In this document: positions 21,442 to 31,381 of the stretch, in pieces
Layout: each line of letters begins with the position of its first letter
Numbering within the stretch: the first letter of the stretch is position 1
From: Pisolithus tinctorius
Lineage: Eukaryota; Basidiomycota; Agaricomycetes; Boletales; Pisolithaceae
Reading direction: 5' to 3'
Assembly (NCBI GenBank): GCA_024663395.1
Contig: JANFAH010000002.1
Location: 5,022,001 to 5,086,000 of the forward strand
DNA: 64,000 nt
Program-made: the position numbers and the translations under genes
Notes under the pieces: generated by a model
Database searches by the model: none
Seen by the model: the letters and a program-made list of their open reading frames with translations, nothing else
What the model was told of the DNA's origin: nothing

Positions 21442-22155
21442 TGTCAAGTCCGGGCCTACTCCGACCAACTCTGACGCTATACAAGGTCTAGAGAGTGGTT
21501 CAGAAGCAAGTCTGACAGGGAAGAACGAAACTCCGACTAGCAGAGTGTTGGCAGGAACGAAGTCTGCCGAGACAGAGGTGGAGCAGAGTGAGGGCGTCGG
21601 GTTTAGCTCGTGCGCTACCCCCTTGCACGATCTCAGCCCTCGTATTTCAGAGGGAGAGTACAGATAGAGAGTTGGAGGTAAGTCCGACAGACAGAAGACG
21701 GGGTCAGGAGGAGTAGGAACTAAGTTGATATTCGTACTGAGGAACAGCGGAGTACAGTACATGTCTTTATACTGCTACGGAGGTACAGTAACCGGAATTG
21801 GAACTGACATACGGAGACTCATAAGTTTTCAAGTAAAATTTCCTGGACAACGAATGAAGGGTAGACGGAGGACATACGAACGGGTAACACAGAACATCCA
21901 GAAAAGGAAGCAGTCCAGGTGCTGGACCATGCGGTGAGCACGCTGCGGAGTACCTGACTGCGAAGGTAGTCACATGACCCCTCAGAGGACGGACCGCTCG
22001 GTCCAGTAGGAGAGCGACACAAGTCCGACAGCAGTTGGAGCGGAGATGGTTCGCAACCAACAGAAGTTGGGCGGAGTTGGTGCGGAGTGAGTGAATGACC
22101 GGCGGAGTGGAGCGCGGAGTGAGTAAGGGCTTAGTGTGAATGCACGGTTATGACA
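21442..22155 (-). repeat. 5' LTR of gypsy element 1
   Basis: 714 bp, TGTC...GACA. Read on the minus strand, it precedes gag. The junction with the minisatellite restores the 45-bp unit phase after the CCACC duplication. Confidence 0.96.
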
Positions 22156-22290
22156 CCACCTCCTGGAAGTGGGGTAGGCTGACCTGTTTGGAGGGTAGAC
22201 CCACTGCCTGGAAGTGGGGTCAGCCAACCTGTTTGGAGGATGCACCCACCTCCTGCAAGTGGAGTTGGCTGACCTCACTGGGAGATGCAC
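22156..22290. repeat. Continuation of the left 45-bp minisatellite
   Basis: Three degenerate units (CCACCTCCTGGAAGTGGGG and following) continue the array split by the retrotransposon. The last unit fades near 22285. Confidence 0.85.
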
Positions 22291-23280
22291 ATACCCATAC
22301 CAATAAGAGGTTCAATTTTGGTACCTTCAGCTTTCTGTGAAAACTTGTATGAGGGCATTGCAAGATAGCATGGCAATGTACAGAGTAAGCCCCCTCCACA
22401 TTACTTGCTTTTTGGCCTTTCAGCAGGTCTCCCTTCACCACTAGGCACCTTTTGGTTGTGCCCGCCAGTAGCCAGTACCACATCAGCATTCATCACTAAG
22501 TGTTGTGGAACCCCCCCCCCCCCCCCCTTTGTCCCTAGGAGCAACCAATCTTGACAGTCTCTTTCCATGTCTCCATGCTTCATGTTTGATCCTAATCTAA
22601 CATTCTGCACTTAGTTGTCTATCTGCTTGTTTTCTTTTAAAGTCTCTTATCAGGTTAGAACTGATCCTCTCACCCAAGGGGGGTATAAAGCTCTAGGGAT
22701 CTGCTGATGTTCACTGACAAGTACCAATGCAGTACCAAGGGTGGGACATTACAGCTGAGATGTTATGAAGTTGATCAAATGATACTGAACACAAAGTGGA
22801 CCTGCTCTGTAGTTGACATGTTATGTAGCAGTGTTCTTGTACAAGTCCTGACAGAAGGCTGATAAAGAAGACCTATAGAGGTATTACAGTTTTTATTCAA
22901 ACTGAGGTATCTACCACATGAGTTACCAACATATGTATGTACTACCAACAAGCAATGCAGGCTACAATGTAGGTATGCACAGCCAACACAAAGATCCCAA
23001 GTGCCAGTAATCCAAAGACTGACAGGTATGGTCCAGTATGGTAAAGGTTAGACCCAATGGATTGGACATGAGCTTAGACCAATGGATTGATTACCTTGGT
23101 CTTGGGTCCCAAGTCTTTGGCCTATGCCATACCCATTTGCCTACTACTTACACACAACCTCACCCCCACCCCATGTGGTATGGATCCCTTAGATTTCACT
23201 CTTATCTGACCCTCAGGTTTACCCTTTGACTCAATCACCAGGGTGGTGGGATTTCTACTTTGCCCAGTGCATGTCCTTTG
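22291..23280. other. Interior of the TIR element, no gene seen
   Basis: Unique-looking non-coding DNA. It contains a run of 17 C at 22511-22527. No frame has recognisable protein similarity. Confidence 0.5.
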
Positions 23281-23301
23281 CTAGGGTTAGGGTTAGGGTT
23301 A
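23281..23301 (+). repeat. Short interstitial telomere-like array
   Basis: CTAGGGTTAGGGTTAGGGTT contains three TTAGGG-type units, the usual filamentous-fungal telomere repeat. It lies inside the TIR element, about 2 kb from its right end. Confidence 0.8.
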
Positions 23302-23339
23302 CACAACTTCAAAAAATCAAGCAGCATGGGAGCAATTCA

Positions 23340-23820
23340 TGTTACACAGCCTAGCAACTACAAGGATTGACCAACCAAATACACAGCCAAGGAAATACAG
23401 GAATGACCAACCAAATACACAGCCCAGAAAATACAGGATTGAGCAAATACACAGCCAAGAAAAATACAGGACTAAGTTACAGAGCAAATGTTCCAAGTGG
23501 AACTGAGATCTCAGGCATCCTGGAGGGGCCCCTCCCCAGAAAGACACTGAGATCTCTAGAGAAAATAAGGTATTTAAAAGACTAGTACAAAGATAATACA
23601 GATGTCAGTCAGAAGCTGGCCTGCACTGGCAGGCACAGACTATAAATCCCCCAGAACCCACAAAGCTGGCCTGCATTAGCAGGCACAGACTAAGCCCCCA
23701 GGTCCCACAATGAAAAAGTCCTAAGCTGGCCTGCACTAGCAGGTACAGACTATGTAACCCCCCAGAACCCCAGCTGGCCTGCAAAAGCAGGCACAGACTA
23801 AACCCCCAGAACCCACAGGA
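23340..23820. repeat. Two short tandem repeat families
   Basis: From about 23365 to 23470 a roughly 35-bp motif (CCAAATACACAGCC...AAATACAGGA) recurs three times. From about 23610 to 23815 a 50-65-bp unit (GCTGGCCTGCA..AGCAGGCACAGACTA) recurs four times; its core CTGGCCTGC...GCAGG can fold. Both are non-coding. Confidence 0.75.
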
Positions 23821-24184
23821 AGATAGTATCAGTAACCTACACACCCATAGTGTGCTGGCCAGGCACACAGTGGGCTGCAGGACAACAACAGGATACTACA
23901 AGACATACCTTAAACCCATGCAGCTGCAGTCTACATAGGTGAAGTCCAGCATCAAGGGAGTGGTAAGAGGAACATGGGAGAGAGAAAGATGAAGAGCAGT
24001 GTGTTGAAGTGCGTCTTTTATAAAATTTTCTGTTTGCTGCTGTTTGGTCATCAGCCACTGGTTGCAGCATGTGCAGTGAAGCATGTCACGTGACATCACA
24101 TGACATGCTGATGGCACACTGCACAGCACAACATTACTTTTATGTAATCACAAAAGCAGACCAGTAGTTAATTGGTAATGAAAA

Positions 24185-24780
24185 CACAGCTACAATGATG
24201 TCATGTCAAATTTGTAATGAAACCCTGCCACAACTAATTACATAAGCATACTGATAATAATACCATCAGGGGCCATTTGTGAAGCTGAATACAGCTGTGC
24301 ATATGTCAACACAGCCACATCAATGAGAAATTCAAACTCTGCTTTGAGGGTGGGATAGTGATGGTAAGGGGTACACAGCCACAATGATGTCATGACAAAA
24401 TTAGATTGAAACTCTGCCCCAAGTGATTACATAAGCATACTGATATTAATACCATCAGGGGCCATTTGTTGGGCTGAATACAGCTGTGTACATAATAAAC
24501 ACAGCCACATCAATGAGAAATTCAAACTCCACTTTGAGGGTGGGATAGTGATGGTAAGGGGTACACAGCCACAATGATGTCATGACAGAATCAGATTGAA
24601 ACTCTGCTACATCTAATTAGGTAAGCATATTGATATTAATACCATCAGGGGCCATTTGTTGGGCTGAATACAGCTGTGTACATAATAAACACAGTCACAT
24701 CAATGAGAAATTCAAACTCCGCTTTGATGGTGGGAAAGTGATGGCATGGGGTACACAGCCACAATGATGTCATGACAAAA
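24185..24780. repeat. 190-bp tandem repeat, about three copies
   Basis: CACAATGATGTCATG starts near 24191, 24380, 24570 and 24760, a period of about 190 bp. Each copy also has ACCATCAGGGGCCATTTGT and AATGAGAAATTCAAACTC. The last copy runs directly into the right minisatellite. Confidence 0.88.
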
Positions 24781-25166
24781 TCATGTCAGACCCCACTTCC
24801 AGGAGGTGGGTCCATCCTCCAATCATGTCAGCCAACCCCACTTCCAGGAGGTGGGTCCACCCTCCAGCCAGGTTGGCCGACCCCACTTCCAGGAGGTGGG
24901 TCCACCCTCCAGCCAGGTCGGCTGACCCCACTTTCAGGCAGTGGGTCCACCCTCCAGCCAGGTTGGCCAACCCCACTTCCAGGAGGTGGGTCTGCCCTCC
25001 AGCCGGGTCAGCTGACCCCACTTCCAGGAGGTGGGTCCACCCTCCAGCCAGGTCAGCTGACCCCACTTTCAGGCAGTGGGTCCACCCTCCAGCCAGGTCA
25101 GCCGACCCCACTTTCAGGCAGTGGGTCTGCCCTCCAGCCAGGTCGGCCGACCCCACCTTCACAGTC
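24781..25166. repeat. Right 45-bp minisatellite, about 8-9 copies, inverted
   Basis: This is the reverse complement of the left array unit (CCCACTTCCAGGAGGTGGGTC...CCTCCAGCCAGGT). It forms the subterminal region just inside the right TIR, so the element ends are long inverted minisatellites of unequal length. Confidence 0.93.
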
Positions 25167-25278
25167 TGGCCTACCCACCCCTAGGGACCACCAGCTGATG
25201 TTGGTTAGTCCCAGTTTCAGGACAAAATGTACATGTCAGATGACCCACTTTTAGGCTTACAAGTGACTGAATCATGTG
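25167..25278 (-). repeat. Right terminal inverted repeat
   Basis: Inverted partner of 12538-12640. It is followed at 25279 by GTGATTG, the candidate target duplication. Confidence 0.8.
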
Positions 25279-26736
25279 GTGATTGATGTCCACCACCTAC
25301 TCAATAGGCAACTCAGACTGTCTGATGTGCAATATCAACAACCCCATACTGTCATCGCTGGCCAGCTTGTTCGTGCGTGTCACGAATGCACTACATTTCC
25401 AATATGCTCAATCCCTAGCATGCAGTGGAGTACGATGCCTGTGCCACTGGGAAGAACGCTTTCCTACTGATTCGAAGAAATCATTGCTTCTGCTGAGAAT
25501 GAACCACCTAACCCCCCATCAAGCACATACGTACACAAGCTCGGGTCGTTGGGTGAGTTACTCACAATTCCTCATGCAATATGCGGTGGAGTGCTCGATC
25601 TGGACTGACACATCCATTTGCTTCCTTTTGTTGCAGTTATTTTATGATCAACGGGCTCGAACGATATGGTAAGTACGTACACCTATGATATGGTTGCTTC
25701 CGGGTGAAATTCAAGTGATACATAAAATAGTCCCTACTGAATCCTGGACGGCGATATATAAGTGTGGACGAACGTTGGCGAGCTATTGTCTATGAATGTA
25801 ATCAGAGCACTGGGGAAAGAACGTTCGACGGAACCTGGACGGTATTTACCGATCACCTCGTGTTACCGTAAAACCTTACTCCTGTGCCCTTTGGCGCCCA
25901 GGTGAGCGTCACGTGGATCTCCAGGCTGGGGTGATGGCTCCGCAAATACCTACTGATCAACAGATATGGATTCTGGGCTTGGCGAGTTATTTTGGTACCT
26001 CATGAATTTCGTCTTCCTTACTCAAATTGTGGTATACTCAAGGGTACGTGTCCATAATCGAAGAGCCATTACGGGGTATTTACCCATTTCCAAAAGTCAT
26101 ATCTAGTAACTATGACCCTCATGATCAAGAGTGGAACGCGATAGAAGATCATATTTCGTGCCTGCGCAATGGAAACTGTCAGGTGGAGAAAAAACAAGAA
26201 TCCTGTCAGTCAGGTGCTCTTATCGTGTATCAGTAGCACTAATCTGTACCAGAGGCCCATGCCAGAGCAGAGTTACCCCCTTGTTTATTGAAGGGTAGCT
26301 TGTTCGCATAGGCGATTATCTGCCTGAGCATCAGTGACGCCAACCTGTTGGACGATCCACTTGCGAATATGGCTACCTCGGTTCGCAGGGAATTCCCTTT
26401 CGGTGTTCAAGTATTCCGTTTGGAAGGCTATGCCCACAATGGTCGCCATCCTTCTTTGGTCGCGCATCAATAAGTGTAGCCAGTCGCATCCATGCTTGTG
26501 CAGGGTTGACTGATGCCCCTATGACTCGGAAGCAAAGTTGCAATCTTATTATTCAGGGAAGCCTTCCCGATATGTTTATAGCTGGATAGACTGGATAAAA
26601 GAACTTAAGTTTGACGTTCACTCCTCAGACTTTCGTCTCTGTAACTTTCGTTCCCCATCTCAACAGCCGTATTCGTAAGCTCTTTTCCCCATGCAGTGCC
26701 GTCTCACCTCCATACTGACTGCAGCCAGCATTGATC
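25279..26736 (+). other. Right remnant of the duplicated locus, then the PSD-like gene 1 upstream region
   Basis: 25280-25380 (TATCAACAACCCCATACTGT, TCATCGCTGGCCAGCTTG) matches 63590-63670. 25500-25740 (CACATACGTACACAAGCTC, TCCTCATGCAATATGCGGTG) matches 63770-63990, including an intron-like GTAAG/GTAGG site. The locus product is not recognised. From about 25750 to 26736 no gene is seen; the last 150 bp should hold the promoter of the next gene. Confidence 0.55.
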
Positions 26737-28225
26737 ATGCCCGAAACCACCGTCTGTAGGTGGCTACCCGAAGACCCGGCAGCCATTGAAGAATACATGC
26801 ACGACTTGCTCTATGTCAGTCGCCTCATTCATGGACGTCACCCTGATACCTTTGAACCATTTGCGGAGGTAGGAGAAGAGCTGGAGATGGCAGTTGGCAG
26901 AATCAATGTGGGCTTCGAGCTAAGCCGTGTACGACACTGTTACTACTTTGATGTCGGCGAGGAAGAAGTCTACCGCGTCCGCACGCTGCACCCCATAGTG
27001 CAGGAGTTCAAGGATTTCATCGAGAAAGACGGTGCTGCCTACGCTGCTTTCAATAAGATGTTTGAACAAGCTGGGCCGCCTCAGAATGACCAGCAAAGAA
27101 GGGTATGTAATTCTGGCTCTTGTGACTGTTACACTGCTTATTGTAGTCTAGGTAAGAAACTACGTGGAGTTGATGGAGGCTATCGACACCAACCTTGCAA
27201 TTGTGCCTACATATCGTCCGGGCCCAAGCGTGATGGTTGCTGGTGTTCCCTTTTACGGTATCATTGCCTGTTTCTGTAACACCAATGCTGGCTACGAAGC
27301 ATTCACCCATCCCGAAGTCAATAAGAGATTCTACGGGGTGTTCACGGTGTGGCACACTTATCTTATGTCACCAGCATCCGCCAGAGTCATTCACGCAGAA
27401 GAGGGCAGCTGGCTCAACACTGCAGCGCTCAAAGCCATGGTCCAGAGCACTGGAGGAAATCCTGAGCAGGACACATTTGAGAGCTTTTATGTTTGTAATA
27501 CCACTGCCCCTCACTATGGTTTCAAGTCCTATGACGAGCTCTTCGTCAGGGAGTTACATCTCCGGCACCGCACCCCTGTTCTTCCTGAAAACCCAGCGAT
27601 CGTCAACTCTGCATGCTCGTCTACTGTCGACAAGCTATACAATAACCTCCAGAAGACAGATAAATTCTGGATCAAGAGGACCCCTTACTCACTCAGCCAT
27701 ATGTTTGCAGATGATTTGCTCACTGATCAGTTCATGGGTGGGACTCTGTTACAGGCTATGCTTGGATCTCTTGACTACCACTGCTGGCGCAGCCCTGTGA
27801 AAGGCACTGTCATGAAGATACGCCTTATTTCGGGCGCAACGCACGCTAACCCGCATCCAACCTACTACACTGCTTGCTTGGATGATAACAAAAGGGATCA
27901 GGACGTCGTTTCCCGCTCGCAGGACTTCGTCTCGAACATATCCACACGTGCATTGATCTTCATCCAAGCTGAGGAGCCCGTTGGCCTAATGTGCTTTGTG
28001 GGTGTTGGCTTGGGTGAGGTGTCTACCTGCAACATGGTTGTTCGGCAGGGCCAGAGGCTCGAGAAAGGGGCTGAGTTGGGCCAGTTCCACTTCGGAGGAT
28101 CTACCCACTGCCTCATCTTCCGACCTGGCCTGACTGTAATGCCGATTGAGCAAGATGGTAAACCCCTGGTAAAATCAAAGGTGCGAGTCGGGAAAGATAT
28201 CCTCACCATAACAAGGCAGAATTGA
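26737..28225 (+). CDS. Phosphatidylserine decarboxylase-like proenzyme, copy 1 (intact)
   Basis: Two exons, 26737-27102 and 27152-28225, join in frame over a 49-bp intron and encode 479 residues. Residues about 1-120 match the N-terminal PSDC-type region (CRWLPEDPA, RLIHGRHP, LHPIVQEFKDFIE). The catalytic part has VPFYGIIACFCNT, HYGFKSYDELFVRE, FWIKRTPYSLSHM, FMGGTLLQAML, and SPVKGTV. The self-cleavage motif GGST is in FHFGGSTHCLIF, with Ser at 28100-28102, which should become the pyruvoyl group. The lack of a signal peptide or membrane segment points to a soluble enzyme. The fungal family includes amino-acid decarboxylases such as tryptophan decarboxylases as well as phospholipid enzymes, so the substrate cannot be assigned. 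Confidence 0.9.
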
Positions 28226-28580
28226 GACGATAGCTTCGCCCGCATGTGTCATGTCTCGTGTGTACGATAGGAAAGTTGAATCGGTGTCTTGACACGTTTG
28301 CAAGCAATGTAACATTTCAGGCTTTACGATGACAGTACTGCCATCTTTCAGTATCTCGGCTAAGTCTAAGGTGCCAACGGTGTGGGCGGTTGAAAGGAAA
28401 TGAATCGGACCAGTCTCACTTCGAAGGATCCTGCCGCTGCCTCATCCTCCGCTCTGACTTACCTGATCTCGAATTGCAGGGATATCATTAATGGTAGGAT
28501 TGAAACTATAAATCGGAAAACATATTCTCTGTATACTAGCTTGAGGGGTTTCCGACTAACTCGGGCTCGAAGACTGTATC
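28226..28580 (+). other. Downstream spacer with a degenerate PSD-like fragment
   Basis: 28405-28445 resembles the GGST-coding stretch (CACTTCGAAGGATCCTGCCG), but no frame is kept. The stretch 28391-28580 is homologous to 51560-51720, downstream of PSD-like copy 3, so it belongs to a repeated gene tail. Confidence 0.5.
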
Positions 28581-30892
28581 ACACAGCGAATTTTCCACTA
28601 TATAGTACCCTGTTATATGTAATAAAATATGTCAATCTCACACTTGGAGTACAGATTTTTTCAGTATGCCATCGTAAACTCTAAGTGAGATTGACGTATT
28701 GTATTACATATAACAGGGTACTACAGTCGGGGACAAGCAAAGCCCACCAATTTGGTAATGGCAGAAGGAGAAATTTTTACACCAAACTAATGGCAGATTC
28801 GGATCCAGTGAGCCAAAATACGTCCAAAAACATACTTACGAAGTTCCTCCCATGATATTTTTCGGCCGCCAAATTTTTTGGATTTTTGAACGAAAATATC
28901 TATATGCCTAGGGGCCGGGTTGATATACACTACAGATTAAGGACTGCCTCAATGGCCATCATTGCTCGTTGTGATACCTGGCAATGCTGTTTCTGCTTTC
29001 GTACTGCCCATTCTGCAGCATGTCCTGTAAGCCCCAGTCTATAAGCACTCAAAAATCGGTGTGAACGGTTGATAAAGCGCCGGATGACTTCAACAGGACA
29101 TGAATTGAGGATGTCTGTTGCTGCTTCCTTCGCTGCAGCGAAGTTTGGTTTTGTTGCCTGCCGGTAGCGGTACTTAGACCACCCCCAATACTAACAACGA
29201 CATATCAACCATAAGTATTAATGAGAATATTCAAAACTCACCATTTCAATTGGATTGAGTTCGCAGTGGAATTTTGGCAAGAATAAGCAAATGTGCCCAG
29301 CATCTTCTATCAGCTTCTCGAGCATTGATGTCTGGTTGCAGAAGTCGTCTTGCTGACTCAGCAAGCGTGCCATGCAGCACTGCTGGCTTTCGAACGGGCA
29401 CACAGGTGAACACTTACTCCGCAACCCTGTAAGGTCAAAGCCCCGCTCTTCGAGTACTGCCTGAAGACCCTTTGGTTCTCCTGTGGGTGTTGTCATCCTT
29501 TGGAGAAGTCCCCGTTTTGTAGGATCAGGGTTCGAGTGAGGAATAGTGGTATCTTGTTGTTTTCTCTGCTTTCCACCATTCGATTTGTTCATGTCAAATG
29601 CATGCAATGCATCTGGAGGCAGCATTGCATGTGCTGACGAGTTGTCGAAGATGAATAATGCCTGGACACCTGGTCCACAGACCTCTTCATGTATCTGAAT
29701 AGCATACTGCATCTGTGCGAGCAAGTTATCATGTGTCCACCATGCATCTCCGTTGGCACCAGGGTATATAATCTTTCGTGCGTCTTTGATGATCCTTCCT
29801 TCAGCATTGCACAAGGTAAGCCAGCCATCTTCCTCATTGATAAAATCTGACACATGGATAATCCGACCTCTTCCCTTCTTCCGCAGAATGTGTTCATCAC
29901 GATGAAGCCTGCCACAAATGTGAGTCCAAACAGTGCCCTGCAGAAACAGTACAACATACCAAGCACTGTTTGTGTTATCGTTTGCATGGAAGGAGCACTC
30001 ATCGTGATAGTAGACTTTGAGTCGACGTTCACAAGGCCTGAGGTCTGGCTCAATCTTCGTGAGCTCTGGTCCATCAAACTGGACCATGCGGTATTCAAAT
30101 TCCTGCATTTTGCACAGGTAAACTTCATTGCGGTACTTTACCACATCTTCACGCTCATGCCCATCCATGTAGACACCTTTGTGCACAGCCGTGTGTCGCC
30201 AACCAAGTTTGATCAGCCAATGACGTACAGTCTGCTCGCTGACTGGTTGCTTTGGAACAATTCCAAGCTCGGGAAATATTTTGGAGTTGATAGCATTTTG
30301 GAATGCACGGGATGTGACCTGCCCAGTGGGAAGGCTTGATAACCATGCCTGACAATGAGTCTGCACTGATTCGTCATTGAGGAATGATGGTGAATTTTGC
30401 TTCCCACCCTGTTTCTCCTCTGGAAGCTGCTCAAACAGCTGATAATGACGTGCAAGTGCACGGACACAATGGCTGAACCATGCACCAGAGCCTTTTCCAG
30501 GATCATGCCACAGTCGTGCAATCTCCAAACTGGCTGCAATTCGAGAGACACCCCTGATTCAAAATGTTGCAAAGTGCGATAAGATCGTGAGCTGATTGAT
30601 TTGAGAGAGTGCTAAATGCTTGTGTTTCTTCAGATCTTGTTGTATTTGCTCTCGGAGGACACTCCAGTCATGAATTGTATCATGGCTCATGAATGTCATC
30701 GTAAGTTCATCTTCCCATGCTTCATTCTCCATCTCTGACATGCTGCTATCCTCGGTGATGAGGTTGCTGTCCAGGTCACCCATGCCTTCCATGCCTGTCT
30801 CACTGCCATGTAAGTCATCGCTATCCAAAGATTCCGACTCATTGGATGTGTCAGAGATTGAGACCATGGAGATGCTGCAGACTTGTGGCACC

Positions 30893-31344
30893 TGTTACGC
30901 TCGACCGAAGTCAAGACGTAGGGAGAGCTCAAACGCAGACTAAGGTTTCTACCCAGCAACGGCTGAAGGTAACCTCTGTAAACGACAGAGGATTTGGGAC
31001 AACGCCGGTAAGAGTGGTCCTGGTAAGGGACACTGAGGGCGAAGTTCTGAGAACGCTGCGTATGATTGAGCAGCTCAAGTCTGGGTTTCCAGGACTTGAG
31101 CTGACAGTCTAAATACTATACAGAGACGGACCACGAGGCGTCCGCATGTAACGAGGTAACTACGCCATTGGTTGAACAACGGCGACACATGTCCTAAGCA
31201 TGTAGCGAGCCAGTAACGCTAGTGGTGGAAATAGAGAGCCGTCGGATCAGAGAGAAGATGGCTCAAAAAGGAAACTAAGTCCAACGGATCACAAACAAGG
31301 TAAACGTACAACAAGAAGGGAAAAGTTAAGGGAGAAACGTAACA
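30893..31344 (-). repeat. 3' LTR of gypsy element 2
   Basis: 452 bp. All 7 differences from its partner are CpG transitions. On the minus strand the adjoining AGAAAGGGGGTAA (31345-31357) is the polypurine tract. Confidence 0.97.
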
Positions 31345-31381
31345 TTACCCCCTTTCTAAGCGTTGAAGTCCCCGACTTCAA

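Larger units (their letters stand above)
13687..22155 (-). mobile_element. Ty3/gypsy LTR retrotransposon 1 (chromovirus type), inactive
   Basis: Two 714-bp LTRs (TGTC...GACA) flank gag and pol on the minus strand and an opposite-strand extra gene. The 5-bp target duplication CCACC is at 13682-13686 and 22156-22160, inside the 45-bp minisatellite. Domain order is gag with zinc knuckle, protease, reverse transcriptase, RNase H, integrase, chromodomain. It is dead: gag has an insertion, pol has two TGA stops, and the third integrase catalytic residue is changed. Confidence 0.96.
12538..25278. mobile_element. 12.7-kb TIR DNA element, non-autonomous, with minisatellite ends
   Basis: The left end (12538-12640) and the reverse complement of the right end (25167-25278) match over about 110 bp, including CAGTCAC(C/T)TGTA and GACATGTACATTTTGTCC. 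GTGATTG occurs at 12531-12537 and again at 25279-25285 as a candidate 7-bp target duplication. Inside each TIR lies a 45-bp minisatellite in opposite orientation. No transposase frame was found outside the nested gypsy element, so without it (8469 bp plus a 5-bp duplication) the element is about 4.27 kb and must be mobilised in trans. Superfamily is unassigned. Confidence 0.8.

Noticed and set aside
23610..23815. Regularly spaced repeats resembling a CRISPR array
   Set aside because: Units vary in length and sequence, spacers are not unique, and the context is fungal transposon DNA.
24772..25254. Open frames of 130-160 codons near the right TIR
   Set aside because: Same minisatellite in inverted orientation.
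26737..28225. Calling PSD-like copy 1 a tryptophan decarboxylase of a psilocybin-type pathway
   Set aside because: Family membership alone does not give the substrate, and no partner methyltransferase, kinase or P450 gene of such a pathway is in the window.
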